Positions 1-6,973 are shown, counted from the first letter of the stretch. The stretch: 10,398 bases of DNA from Candidatus Saccharibacteria bacterium UBA1103 (GCA_905373275.1 CAJPSI010000025.1:1-10398); one strand, 5' to 3'. The notes: generated from the sequence alone by a model not told the origin. Made by a program: numbers and translations.

Positions 1-445
1 GCGACAAACCTAGTGAGGCGATCACTACCCGACGCCGCTTATAGCCAAAATAATAATGCAGGTAGACGCCGAACGGCACGAACATCAGCAGATTCATCAA
101 CGCCTGGTAAGTAGCCTTATTAGCGATAATCGACTTCACCGCACTGAGCAGGTCACCACCCAGTGCACCCGCTTCCCGTCCGATATCGCCGATAAAAGCA
201 AAAGGTACCAGCTGAAGCCTGGGGCCGGTCAGCTTGGCAACATATTCCCGACTGGGCAGGGGCATGATAACCAGAAAATAGCAGCACAACAGATATAAGA
301 TAAACGAGTAAATAATCGGCACCCTAAGCCCTAGCACCGAACCGTATTTACGGTAGCAGTAGATTAGATAAGGTAGCGTCACTACCGCCGCCAGTACCGG
401 GAAGGCAATCATCGCTTGCCATACCACATGTTGATATTGCGCCAT
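1..445 (-). CDS. VanZ-like family membrane protein (3' end outside window)
   Basis: This reading frame starts with ATG at 445 and stays open to the left edge, giving the first 148 residues. Two hydrophobic segments are visible at about residues 9-30 and 44-61. They are followed by the VanZ-family signature: RLQLVPF at 76-82 and, after a soluble stretch, NLLMFVPFGVYL at 118-129, then a basic cluster KRRR at 136-139 leading into the next membrane segment. VanZ-like proteins are small polytopic membrane proteins. The founding member gives low-level teicoplanin resistance, but most homologues have no known function, so a cell-envelope role is only a family-level guess. The gene is divergent from the M1 aminopeptidase, with 23 bp between the start codons. 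There is no good Shine-Dalgarno site; a -10-like TACAAT lies 7 nt before the ATG, suggesting a leaderless or near-leaderless mRNA. The C-terminal membrane segments lie beyond the window. Confidence 0.85.
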   Translation of the reverse strand, partial: MAQYQHVVWQAMIAFPVLAAVVTLPYLIYCYRKYGSVLGLRVPIIYSFILYLLCCYFLVIMPLPSREYVAKLTGPRLQLVPFAFIGDIGREAGALGGDLLSAVKSIIANKATYQALMNLLMFVPFGVYLHYYFGYKRRRVVIASLGLS

Positions 446-468
446 CGCACCTATTGTACAATATAATT
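431..468. promoter_or_regulatory. Divergent promoter with a 12-bp palindrome carrying two opposed -10 boxes
   Basis: TATTGTACAATA at 452-463 is a perfect palindrome. It reads TACAAT on the plus strand (457-462) and TACAAT on the minus strand (458-453). On the plus strand six bases separate the hexamer from the ATG at 469, so +1 would be the A of the start codon. On the minus strand seven bases separate it from the ATG at 445. A second plus-strand hexamer, a perfect TATAAT at 462-467, ends 1 nt before the ATG and would start transcription inside the gene. Candidate -35 elements are poor: TTGATA at 431-436 is 20 nt from the plus-strand TACAAT. The promoter call is inference from sequence alone. 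Confidence 0.55.
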
Positions 469-2949
469 ATGGGGAAGATTAGACGATTGTTGGATTATTT
501 TGCGCCACAGCACTATCAATTGCAATTGAACATAGAGCCGGAGCAGTCACACTTCAGTGGACAAGTCACCGTAATAGGAGAGACTGTCGGTAAGCAGGCC
601 AGACTACACAGTAAAGATCTGGATATCTTATCGGTTAAAACGGAGCGAAACGATAGTCCCGACTGGCGATTAAGTGAAGACGAGCTTATCATTGACGACA
701 CCGCCAATGAGATTACCGTCCAGTTTCAAGGACGGCTTAGCGATACAGCCATGAATGGGCTGTATCTCTGTAAATATCGTCAGGACGGGCATATTTGCCG
801 CTTGTTTGCCACTCAGTTTGAGTCACACTATGCCAGAAAATGCTTTCCCTGTGTTGATGAGCCGTCAGCCAAAGCTACCTTTGACTTATCCATTACCGTT
901 AACAGTCCCGACGTGCAGACTGTCCTGTCCAACATGCCCGGCGAACAGGTCAACCATACCTGGCGTTTTCGGACTACACCCAAGATGTCGACTTATTTGC
1001 TGGCTTTTGTCGGCGGTAACTTTGTCAGTAAATCCGACCGGACTAAGCGAGGCGTCAAAGTCAATGTCTATGCTACCCCGGCTCAACCGACCGGATTGCT
1101 GGACTACGCCTTAGATACAGCCGTCAAGTCGGTTGAATTTTACGAGGACTATTTCGGAATCGACTATCCTCTACCCAAACTGGACAACGTAGCACTACCC
1201 GACTTCTCTGCCGGAGCGATGGAGAATTGGGGGCTGATCACTTATCGAGAGTCAGCGATGCTGGCAGACAACAATTCCGCCGTAGACACCCGAGAGTCCG
1301 TCGCCATCACTATCACTCACGAGATCGCCCACCAATGGTTCGGCAATTTAGTGACGATGGCGTGGTGGGACGATCTCTGGCTCAACGAAAGCTTCGCCAG
1401 TTTGATGGAGCATATTGTAACCGACCGACTACACCCTGAGTATCACGTCATGGATGACTTCCAGGCTAGCGATGTCTTTTACGCTCTGACCCGAGACTCT
1501 CTCGCCGGTGTCCAAGCCGTCCGGCAGACGGTCGGCTCGCCTGACGAGATCGCCACCTTGTTTGACGGGGCGATCGTCTATATCAAGGGAGAGAGACTGA
1601 TGAAGATGCTCCGTCGATTGATCGGCGAAAAGCAGTTCCGTCGAGCCCTCAGACACTACTTTACTAAGCACAAGTATGACAATACTGTTGCCGACGACCT
1701 GTGGCAAGCAATGTCTGAGGTTAGCAAACTGGATATCGCTCAGCTGATGAAGTCGTGGCTGACTGAGCCGGGCTACCCGATTATCACCGCCGACTTAATC
1801 AAGCCAAAGAGACTCCGACTAAAACAGGCTCCCCTGCACGCCGACCCACCTGTTGAGGCTCGCCCCGTACCCCTATTTTGCAATTTGCCGGATGCGCCTA
1901 AGTTAATGACCGAACCGGAGATCGTTCTGGATGCACCGACCGATCAAACAATTCAGCTCAATGTCGGTGGTGACGGTCACTATCTGACCGAATACGATGA
2001 TCAGCTCTTCACCGGGCTCCGCCGACGATTTAGCGACCTTGGTACTATCGACAAGATTGAGCTTCTCCAAGAATCATTCTTCCTATCTCAGCTCGGTCGT
2101 TGCAACATCAGCCAACAATTAGATCTGCTAAGCGAGGCCAGGCATGAGACTAATCAAGCAGTGATCGGTAAGGTGGCCGGGCTGACTGCCGGTCTGGATC
2201 GATTGGTTGACCTAAATTCAGACGAACAAGCCGCACTGAGACAATTCGTCTCCGGTTTATTCAAAGGTCAATTTACCCGTATCTTCCAAGGCCATGCAGA
2301 CGATGTTAATGACACTAAGGCTCGACCCATCATCTTGTCCAGACTGATCTATGCCCGGGATAAACAGGCGATCGCCTACTGCGACGATCTCTACCAACAG
2401 CACGCTGCGGATATCAGCCAAATCGACAGTAACCTCCGATCGGTCGTTCTCTCCGCCGAGGTCAGGCTAGCTCGACCGGGCGTTTTTGATCAGCTATGGG
2501 AACTCTATTTCTCGGTCCAAGATGTCGAATTGCGTCTGGACATTTGTAGTGCTTTAACCGCAACTACTGACCTCAGTCAAGCCGATAAGCTACTGACCGG
2601 CTCAACTGTAACCACGCTGATCCGACCACAAGATAATTACTATTTCATCAGCGGATTAATGGCCAACCGATATACCCGTTCGACCGCCTGGCACTGGATC
2701 AGATATAATTGGTCATGGATTGAGGAAGTCTTCGGCGGCGATATGAATTACGACAGTTACGTCCAAGTCGCCGGGCATCATCTCAGCACCGATGATCAGC
2801 TGGTTGAATACGATGATTTCTTTAGGGGTATCAATGCTCCGGCGCTCAGTCGCACTATCAAGCTGGGTCACAACGATATAGTTCAGCGTCTCAGCTGGAT
2901 CAAACGAAACCGCCCCATCCTAACAGACTTTCTTCGTCGAGAAATATAG
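469..2949 (+). CDS. M1-family zinc aminopeptidase (ERAP/aminopeptidase N type)
   Basis: This 826-residue protein should remove N-terminal amino acids from peptides. Numbered from ATG 469, the exopeptidase motif GAMEN is at 249-253. The zinc site H284-E-I-A-H288 is followed after 18 residues by the third ligand E307 (HEXXH-X18-E), and the likely catalytic tyrosine is Y371 in IVYIKGERLMKML. The order matches the family: an N-terminal beta domain beginning DYFAPQHYQLQL, the thermolysin-like catalytic domain (about 210-450), a small beta domain, and a long helical ERAP1_C-like domain to the C-terminus. The length is normal and all catalytic residues are present. No signal peptide is seen, so it is probably cytoplasmic, perhaps recycling peptides in an organism with little amino acid biosynthesis. 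An in-frame TTG at 454 was rejected as start because it overlaps the -10 region. The ATG has no Shine-Dalgarno site, consistent with a leaderless mRNA. Confidence 0.96.
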   Translation: MGKIRRLLDYFAPQHYQLQLNIEPEQSHFSGQVTVIGETVGKQARLHSKDLDILSVKTERNDSPDWRLSEDELIIDDTANEITVQFQGRLSDTAMNGLYLCKYRQDGHICRLFATQFESHYARKCFPCVDEPSAKATFDLSITVNSPDVQTVLSNMPGEQVNHTWRFRTTPKMSTYLLAFVGGNFVSKSDRTKRGVKVNVYATPAQPTGLLDYALDTAVKSVEFYEDYFGIDYPLPKLDNVALPDFSAGAMENWGLITYRESAMLADNNSAVDTRESVAITITHEIAHQWFGNLVTMAWWDDLWLNESFASLMEHIVTDRLHPEYHVMDDFQASDVFYALTRDSLAGVQAVRQTVGSPDEIATLFDGAIVYIKGERLMKMLRRLIGEKQFRRALRHYFTKHKYDNTVADDLWQAMSEVSKLDIAQLMKSWLTEPGYPIITADLIKPKRLRLKQAPLHADPPVEARPVPLFCNLPDAPKLMTEPEIVLDAPTDQTIQLNVGGDGHYLTEYDDQLFTGLRRRFSDLGTIDKIELLQESFFLSQLGRCNISQQLDLLSEARHETNQAVIGKVAGLTAGLDRLVDLNSDEQAALRQFVSGLFKGQFTRIFQGHADDVNDTKARPIILSRLIYARDKQAIAYCDDLYQQHAADISQIDSNLRSVVLSAEVRLARPGVFDQLWELYFSVQDVELRLDICSALTATTDLSQADKLLTGSTVTTLIRPQDNYYFISGLMANRYTRSTAWHWIRYNWSWIEEVFGGDMNYDSYVQVAGHHLSTDDQLVEYDDFFRGINAPALSRTIKLGHNDIVQRLSWIKRNRPILTDFLRREI

Positions 2950-2972
2950 CCCTCCCGTCGAAACGAGAGGGC
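2949..2972. terminator. Hairpin between convergent genes, possible terminator
   Basis: GCCCTC at 2949-2954 pairs with GAGGGC at 2967-2972. After one C-A mismatch the helix continues as CGT/ACG closed by a CGAA tetraloop. It begins at the last base of the aminopeptidase stop codon. Downstream on the plus strand there are only two T residues, so it is not a textbook intrinsic terminator. On the minus strand it is followed by TATATTTCTC, only slightly better. Its place between two converging genes suggests a bidirectional 3'-end structure. Confidence 0.45.
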
Positions 2973-2986
2973 TTGAGGGGAGTAGA

Positions 2987-3002
2987 CTGGCTAGTCAGCC
3001 AG
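2987..3002. other. Perfect hairpin at the 3' end of the CYTH-like gene
   Basis: CTGGCT (2987-2992) and AGCCAG (2997-3002) form a perfect 6-bp stem with a 4-nt loop, AGTC. The loop and stem include the stop codon of the minus-strand gene ending at 2991. Together with the hairpin at 2949-2972 it makes two stem-loops in the 41-bp convergent gap, which may stabilise 3' ends or slow polymerase. There is no T-tract beside it. Confidence 0.35.
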
Positions 3003-3659
3003 CCTGCTCCATGGAGGTAACTTGCGGTAGTGAAGGTCGCCTTCCAGGTATGATGCCAGCTCCCGATAAGTGCGACCGGCTAGCGCCGCCCCTTCGACTA
3101 AGTTACAACACCGCCCCAGCAGCAGACTGGTACTATCAAGCACCTCCTCAAATTTTCGCTCGGTCAAGTTCTTGAAGTTAACTGTCACCAGTCCTTTCAG
3201 ATCGCCCTTGTAGACATAGGCATACGCCCGTGCTTCCTGATTGAGCTTCAACGAGCTACCAAGCAAATGCTCGATGCGGTAGCGGTTCTTCGCCACTCTC
3301 GGACACTGCGCCTCGCTAAGCCCGGCCGTCATCAGCCGGTACTCCAGGTCAGTCAGCGCCACCGTGGTCACGCCGAAACGCTCCACGTCGTACTTACTCG
3401 GTTCCTTTACCACCATTAAGGCTTGACGAACATTTTCATTGCAGATCAAACGATACTTGATGCGAGGCCGATCCGTCCCATCTTCTCGAGGACGACCGAC
3501 GTAAACGTCCTCTATCTCGCTTCGCCTCCCCTTTAGCGATCTCATCAGATACTTAGTAGCCAAGAAAACCAATTCATGGCCACTGTAGTACGCTACCGAA
3601 TGGCTCGCTCCGGGGACAATTCCCTTTGACCCGGCCATTGCCATCTCCACCTGTGCCAT
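2991..3659 (-). CDS. Hypothetical protein with a degenerate CYTH-like domain
   Basis: This 222-residue soluble protein is not one I recognise with certainty. Several blocks follow the order seen in CYTH (triphosphate tunnel) domains: an RIKYRLI strand (66-72), a VVKEP strand (83-87), R94 with a following LTDLEYRLM helix (102-110), RVAKNRYRI (121-129, the family's 'K.RY.I' block), YVYKGDLKGLVTVNF (148-162, the 'DVF.G.L.GL...E.EF' block), and a terminal GRTYRELASYL (195-205). The hallmark acidic residues are missing: there is no N-terminal ExExK, and the expected glutamates in the last strand are replaced (TVNF). If the fold is right, the protein is probably not a normal triphosphatase or adenylate cyclase. 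ATG 3659 is well supported by AGGAGG at 3670-3665, 5 nt upstream. It lies 64 nt downstream of the RNase HII-YraN gene but has its own promoter. Confidence 0.85.
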   Translation of the reverse strand: MAQVEMAMAGSKGIVPGASHSVAYYSGHELVFLATKYLMRSLKGRRSEIEDVYVGRPREDGTDRPRIKYRLICNENVRQALMVVKEPSKYDVERFGVTTVALTDLEYRLMTAGLSEAQCPRVAKNRYRIEHLLGSSLKLNQEARAYAYVYKGDLKGLVTVNFKNLTERKFEEVLDSTSLLLGRCCNLVEGAALAGRTYRELASYLEGDLHYRKLPPWSRLAD

Positions 3660-3664
3660 CGTTA

Positions 3665-3727
3665 CCTCCTAAGGTACGACTATGAATAGTTAGGTGAATA
3701 CTACAGCATCACTAGGTAAAGTGTCAA
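3665..3727 (-). promoter_or_regulatory. Promoter and strong ribosome binding site of the CYTH-like gene
   Basis: On the minus strand there is a perfect -35 TTGACA (3727-3722), an 18-nt spacer, and a -10 TAGTAT (3703-3698), predicting a start near 3691. The transcript would have a leader of about 32 nt that includes AGGAGG (3670-3665) 5 nt before the ATG. The -35 box contains the TGA stop codon of the RNase HII-YraN gene (3726-3724), so promoter and coding sequence overlap. This is the most canonical promoter and ribosome binding site in the window. Confidence 0.6.
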
Positions 3728-4680
3728 ACAATAGCGACTTGGTCGTCGACTTGAGGTGGGGTACCACTGAGTGACATCGCCATCAGCTGCGGGCTCAACC
3801 CCCGACACTGCTGACTCTGCCACAGCAGATACATTTCTGCACCCAAGTGCATTTGGCGTAGCTTGGCGGGCGTAATAGCGTCAAGCCCTTTGCCATGCCG
3901 ATCTACCTCTCGATATTTAACCTCGACGAAGTAGATCCGGTCGCTTTTCTTCGCTATGATATCAACCTCGCAGTACTTAGTCCGCCAATTACGATCAACT
4001 ATAGTATAGCCTTGTCGGACCAGATAATTCGCCGCTTCCGCCTCCGCCAGCTGACCGGCGGTCTGAGCGGGCCGACTCTTAGTCGTTATTTCCTCACCCA
4101 AGAACTGTCGAACCGGTCGAAAGCTCAGTCGATGCACACCGGGGATAACTCCCCGGTCTCGAATCGCCCGCAAGTGGTCTCTAGTGCCATAGCCCATATG
4201 TCGCTCAAAGCCATAGCCCGGGTAAAGCTCGGCCAATCGACTCATATAGTGGTCTCTTGCCACCTTAGCCACGATCGAGGCGGCGGAAACCGCCTGTACC
4301 TTGGCATCTGCCTTGACCAGCACAGTCGCCTCCGGGTCGTCTAACAGGTTAATATTACCATCGATTACCAGGTTATCAGCCTCGTCTCTTAGCCCGGACG
4401 GTAGCTGTCGATAAGCCAGACGAGTCGCTAGCTTTAGCCCTCGGGTCATACCGATTCGGTCAAGCCGACTAGCATCAACCCAGCCCAGCCCGATTCCGAG
4501 TGCCCTCCCTTTGATATGGACAGAGCATTCGAGTCGCTTCTTAGGGCTCAGCTGCTTACTGTCAGCCAGACCCTCATACACCACCCGGTTATCCAGAGCC
4601 ACCGCTCCAACAACAAGTGGTCCGGCTAGCGGACCACGCCCCACCTCGTCAATACCAATAATGATACGGCTATTTGTCAT
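3724..4680 (-). CDS. rnhB: Ribonuclease HII fused to a YraN (UPF0102) endonuclease-like domain
   Basis: This 318-residue two-domain protein has RNase HII at about 1-195. It shows IGIDEVGRGPLAGP at 9-22 with D11 and E12, DSKQLS at 40-45, D107 in LVIDGN, D125 in KADAKVQ, and ASIVAKVARD at 134-143 followed by YGFERHMGYGT. The DEDD catalytic set is therefore complete, and it should cut RNA in RNA-DNA hybrids and at single ribonucleotides. Residues about 205-286 match YraN/UPF0102: GQLAEAEAANYL, a DRNWR strand, EVD at 238-240, FVEVK at 251-255, and TPAKLRQMHLGAEMYL. These are restriction-endonuclease-like residues of unknown function. The two genes are neighbours in many bacteria (rplS-rnhB-yraN); here one frame is continuous with no stop between them. 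The ATG lies inside the end of rplS (11-nt overlap), implying translational coupling. The gene ends in TGA. Confidence 0.95.
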   Translation of the reverse strand: MTNSRIIIGIDEVGRGPLAGPLVVGAVALDNRVVYEGLADSKQLSPKKRLECSVHIKGRALGIGLGWVDASRLDRIGMTRGLKLATRLAYRQLPSGLRDEADNLVIDGNINLLDDPEATVLVKADAKVQAVSAASIVAKVARDHYMSRLAELYPGYGFERHMGYGTRDHLRAIRDRGVIPGVHRLSFRPVRQFLGEEITTKSRPAQTAGQLAEAEAANYLVRQGYTIVDRNWRTKYCEVDIIAKKSDRIYFVEVKYREVDRHGKGLDAITPAKLRQMHLGAEMYLLWQSQQCRGLSPQLMAMSLSGTPPQVDDQVAIV

Positions 4681-5185
4681 GGTGACGAGCAGTCACCTCA
4701 GCAGCTTTAGCCTCAAGCTCAGCTTGCTCCTTCGCCTTAGCATCAGCCTTAGCTTCTGCTGCCGCCTTAGCGGTAGCTTTTGCCTCTGCCGCCGCTTGCT
4801 TAGCCGACTCATCGTCAATGTCATTGATACTCTTATCAAAAGCCTTGCCGGTCAGACGTGCTGATTTACCGAAGCGCTGGCGCAAGTAAGACAGGTAATT
4901 ACGACGCACCCTGCTCCGCTTGACTACCTCCACCTTCTCGACTAAGGGAGAGTGGAGCAGATACGACTTCTCCACCCCCACTCCGGAAGCAATCCGTCGC
5001 ACCGTGATCCGACTGGTCAGTGAGTTCTTGCGATCCGTCCGGATCACCACTCCTTCGAACATCTGGATACGGCTCTTATTGCCTTCCTGAATCTTCTGAT
5101 AGACTCGCACGGTATCGCCGCTGCGAACATCGACGACCGCCGGCTTCTTCTGAGCATCAGCAATCTCTTTAACTAAATCACTCAT
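4670..5185 (-). CDS. rplS: 50S ribosomal protein L19 with an Ala/Lys/Glu-rich C-terminal tail
   Basis: Residues 1-115 form a normal L19, a large-subunit protein at the 30S-50S interface. Family blocks are SGDTVRVYQKIQEGNKSRIQ (22-41), FEGVVIR (43-49), TVRRIASGVGVEKSYLLHSP (61-80) and VEVVKRSRVRRNYLSYLR (85-102). Typical L19 is about 115-120 residues; this one is 171. The extra ~55 residues are repetitive AEAKA-type sequence (about 128-165), probably a charged helix, ending ARHHDK. The matching DNA repeats GCCTTAGC on the plus strand between 4730 and 4780. The start is supported by AGGAG 4 nt upstream of ATG 5185. Its last codons contain the start codon of the RNase HII-YraN gene. Confidence 0.97.
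   Translation of the reverse strand: MSDLVKEIADAQKKPAVVDVRSGDTVRVYQKIQEGNKSRIQMFEGVVIRTDRKNSLTSRITVRRIASGVGVEKSYLLHSPLVEKVEVVKRSRVRRNYLSYLRQRFGKSARLTGKAFDKSINDIDDESAKQAAAEAKATAKAAAEAKADAKAKEQAELEAKAAEVTARHHDK
4681..4699 (-). promoter_or_regulatory. Hairpin holding the ribosome binding site of the RNase HII-YraN gene
   Basis: On the minus strand GGTGAC (4697-4692), loop TGCTC, and GTCACC (4686-4681) form a perfect 6-bp stem that ends immediately before the ATG at 4680. The only Shine-Dalgarno-like sequence, GAGGTGA (4699-4693), is mostly inside the 5' arm. Ribosomes finishing rplS would melt the stem, so expression of the downstream gene may depend on L19 translation. The stem also encodes L19 residues, so chance cannot be excluded. 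Confidence 0.4.
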
Positions 5186-5220
5186 AGCACTCCTAATAAC
5201 TTAGACTTAATCTCTCACAT

Positions 5221-5248
5221 ATATTACCACATATGGTCATGATGGCAA
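5221..5248 (-). promoter_or_regulatory. Likely promoter of the rplS operon
   Basis: Minus-strand TTGCCA (5248-5243, five of six consensus bases) is separated by 16 nt from TAATAT (5226-5221). This predicts a start near 5214, leaving a leader of about 28 nt with an AGGAG ribosome binding site. It lies just after a T-rich stretch that may terminate pilB transcription. Confidence 0.5.
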
Positions 5249-5275
5249 AAAGACGGTAGTAAGCAGCCTTGCTAC
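5247..5275 (-). terminator. Weak intrinsic terminator candidate after pilB
   Basis: On the minus strand GTAGCA (5275-5270) can pair with TGCT-T-AC (5265-5259) around an AGGC loop, giving six pairs with one bulged T. The run TCTTTTT (5253-5247) follows. The stem is short and the T-tract begins 5 nt beyond it, so termination may be partial. Confidence 0.35.
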
Positions 5276-5279
5276 GGCG

Positions 5280-6956
5280 CTACAACACCCGATTGACTTC
5301 CTCCAGGGTGGTTTCGCCGGCTAGCGCTTTCAGGATACCCTTCTGCAGCATAGTAATCATCCCGGCTCGACGAGCCGTATTAGTGATGGCGTTAGCGTTA
5401 ACATCCTTGACCTCGCCACTGATAAACTTAGCAATATCATCGTCAACCAGTAGCTGCTCCATCAGCACCTGGCGACCTTTGTAGCCGAAAGGATTCTCCT
5501 CAGACTTACCCGGGTGCCAGAGCCGAATATGATCTAAGTCGGGTTTATCTGTACCGTCCGGTAAATCTGCCAGACTCTGCCTAATCCACTGCTTGGTCAT
5601 TTCATCAGGCTCATACTCTATCTTAGTAGCCGGATCTAATCGACGAACCAGGCGCTGACCGATCACCACTCGAATAGCGCTGGTAAAGACCGGGTTAATG
5701 CCGATCATATCAATGATCCGAGCAAAAGCCGAGCCGGCATCCTGAGCGTGAAAGGTGGCTAGGAGCAGGTGCCCGGTGATGGCCGCCTGGATAGCCGTCT
5801 TAGCCGTATCGTTGTCTCTAATCTCACCGACCATCACTACATCAGGATCGAGACGAAGGATGGTCCGCACATTATCGGCGAAAGTCTGCCCATGAGTCGT
5901 ATCGACCGGAATCTGAGTGATACCCGGGATGTCAAACTCTACCGGATCCTCCAGGGTGAGAATCTTGCGGCTGGTGTCATTAAGAGCATTAACGATGCTA
6001 AATAGCGTAGTTGATTTACCCGAGCCGGTCGGCCCGACCACCATTACCATGCCATGCGGGTGTGAGATAATCTCCTTAAACTCAACCATTTCCTTGTCGT
6101 CAAGACCCAGTACGTCAAGGCTAAGCATCTCAGAACGGAAGTTAAATAGACGGATCACGGCATCTTGACCATACATGGTTGGCACTGTCTCAATACGCAT
6201 ATTTAGAGTGTGGTCATCCGCCTCCGCCTGGTATACTTGCCCTGACTTGTCTAATAACTGGAACGACTTGCGTAGCTCACCAATCTCTCGGACGATATGC
6301 CCTGACTGTGCCTCCATGGCGGCCGTTGATAAATTAGCCGCACTGGCGATCGAACTGAATAAGACCCTGTACTTGTCATGTGATAGTGTCGCTACCGGAT
6401 GCAACGCCCCATCAATTCGGAAACGAACTCGCACCTGATCACGCTGGTGCTCGAGATGAATATCTGACGCACCTAACTTGTCTGCTTGGAGAATTAGATA
6501 ATTCAAGATATCATCAGGCCGCACTTCGTCCAGCTCAATGCTGACTTTGTGGATAGTGTCACTATCTCCCTCTGAGCTGATCTGAACATCGTGGTAGACT
6601 ACGTTCTTGGGTGGGTCATAACGACGCATGATATTGCGAAATGACGAGTTGGAGATGACTTCATACCGGACACTCTCAGAGTCCCGCTCCGCCTGAGCGT
6701 TGATTTCCTTCAAGCGTGATTCAGGAGTGTCCAAGGTGATGCCATAGATGGATGGAGTGATGTAGCTACCTTTAGCCAGAGGGATCATTTTGTAGCGGTA
6801 CATGTCTGAGATTTCCATCATACCCTGGATCAGGGGGATGGTCGCTTCTTCGTTAGTCATGTCCCGGTAAGGGACGCCTAAGATCAGGGCTCGTTTAGCA
6901 GTGCTGGCTTCGTCAGCTTCCCGAAAGCGCTGTTGATGTACCGCTTCTTCATCCAT
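5280..6956 (-). CDS. pilB: Type IV pilus assembly ATPase PilB (GspE/PulE family)
   Basis: This 558-residue ATPase is expected to power pilus extension at the cytoplasmic face of the inner membrane. Walker A is GPTGSGKS at 308-315, the Asp box is LTLEDPVEF at 333-341, Walker B is VVMVGEIRD at 373-381, and the His-box region is GHLLLATFHAQDA at 395-407. The N2-like domain includes ASDIHLE (163-169) and FRIDGALHP (179-187). Residues 1-150 occupy the place of the MshEN-type N-terminal domain but are diverged. The region after QRLVRRL (434-440), where most PilB/GspE proteins carry a tetracysteine zinc motif, reads DPATKIEYEP with no cysteine. The length is normal. The ATG is preceded by an extended -10 only 6 nt away and no Shine-Dalgarno site, so the mRNA is probably leaderless. 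No other pilus gene is in the window. Confidence 0.93.
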   Translation of the reverse strand: MDEEAVHQQRFREADEASTAKRALILGVPYRDMTNEEATIPLIQGMMEISDMYRYKMIPLAKGSYITPSIYGITLDTPESRLKEINAQAERDSESVRYEVISNSSFRNIMRRYDPPKNVVYHDVQISSEGDSDTIHKVSIELDEVRPDDILNYLILQADKLGASDIHLEHQRDQVRVRFRIDGALHPVATLSHDKYRVLFSSIASAANLSTAAMEAQSGHIVREIGELRKSFQLLDKSGQVYQAEADDHTLNMRIETVPTMYGQDAVIRLFNFRSEMLSLDVLGLDDKEMVEFKEIISHPHGMVMVVGPTGSGKSTTLFSIVNALNDTSRKILTLEDPVEFDIPGITQIPVDTTHGQTFADNVRTILRLDPDVVMVGEIRDNDTAKTAIQAAITGHLLLATFHAQDAGSAFARIIDMIGINPVFTSAIRVVIGQRLVRRLDPATKIEYEPDEMTKQWIRQSLADLPDGTDKPDLDHIRLWHPGKSEENPFGYKGRQVLMEQLLVDDDIAKFISGEVKDVNANAITNTARRAGMITMLQKGILKALAGETTLEEVNRVL

Positions 6957-6973
6957 GGTTATATTTTAGCACA
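6957..6973 (-). promoter_or_regulatory. Extended -10 promoter of pilB, predicted leaderless start
   Basis: On the minus strand TGTGC (6973-6969) directly precedes TAAAAT (6968-6963). Six bases (6962-6957) then lead to the ATG at 6956, placing +1 on the A of the start codon. The TG motif makes an extended -10, which fits the absence of a recognisable -35. No ribosome binding site is present. Confidence 0.55.

Noticed and set aside
56..298. Plus-strand 80-codon open frame at the left end
   Set aside because: It lies opposite the VanZ-like minus-strand frame, which has membrane segments and the family motif. The plus-strand translation is low in hydrophobic residues and resembles nothing known.
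454..468. TTG at 454 as start of the aminopeptidase
   Set aside because: It falls inside the palindromic -10 region and adds only MYNII before a normal N-terminus; ATG 469 is the better start.
3724..3726. Recoded UGA (Gly) genetic code of some Patescibacteria
   Set aside because: TGA ends the RNase HII-YraN frame at a sensible place after the YraN domain, and no reading frame needs read-through.
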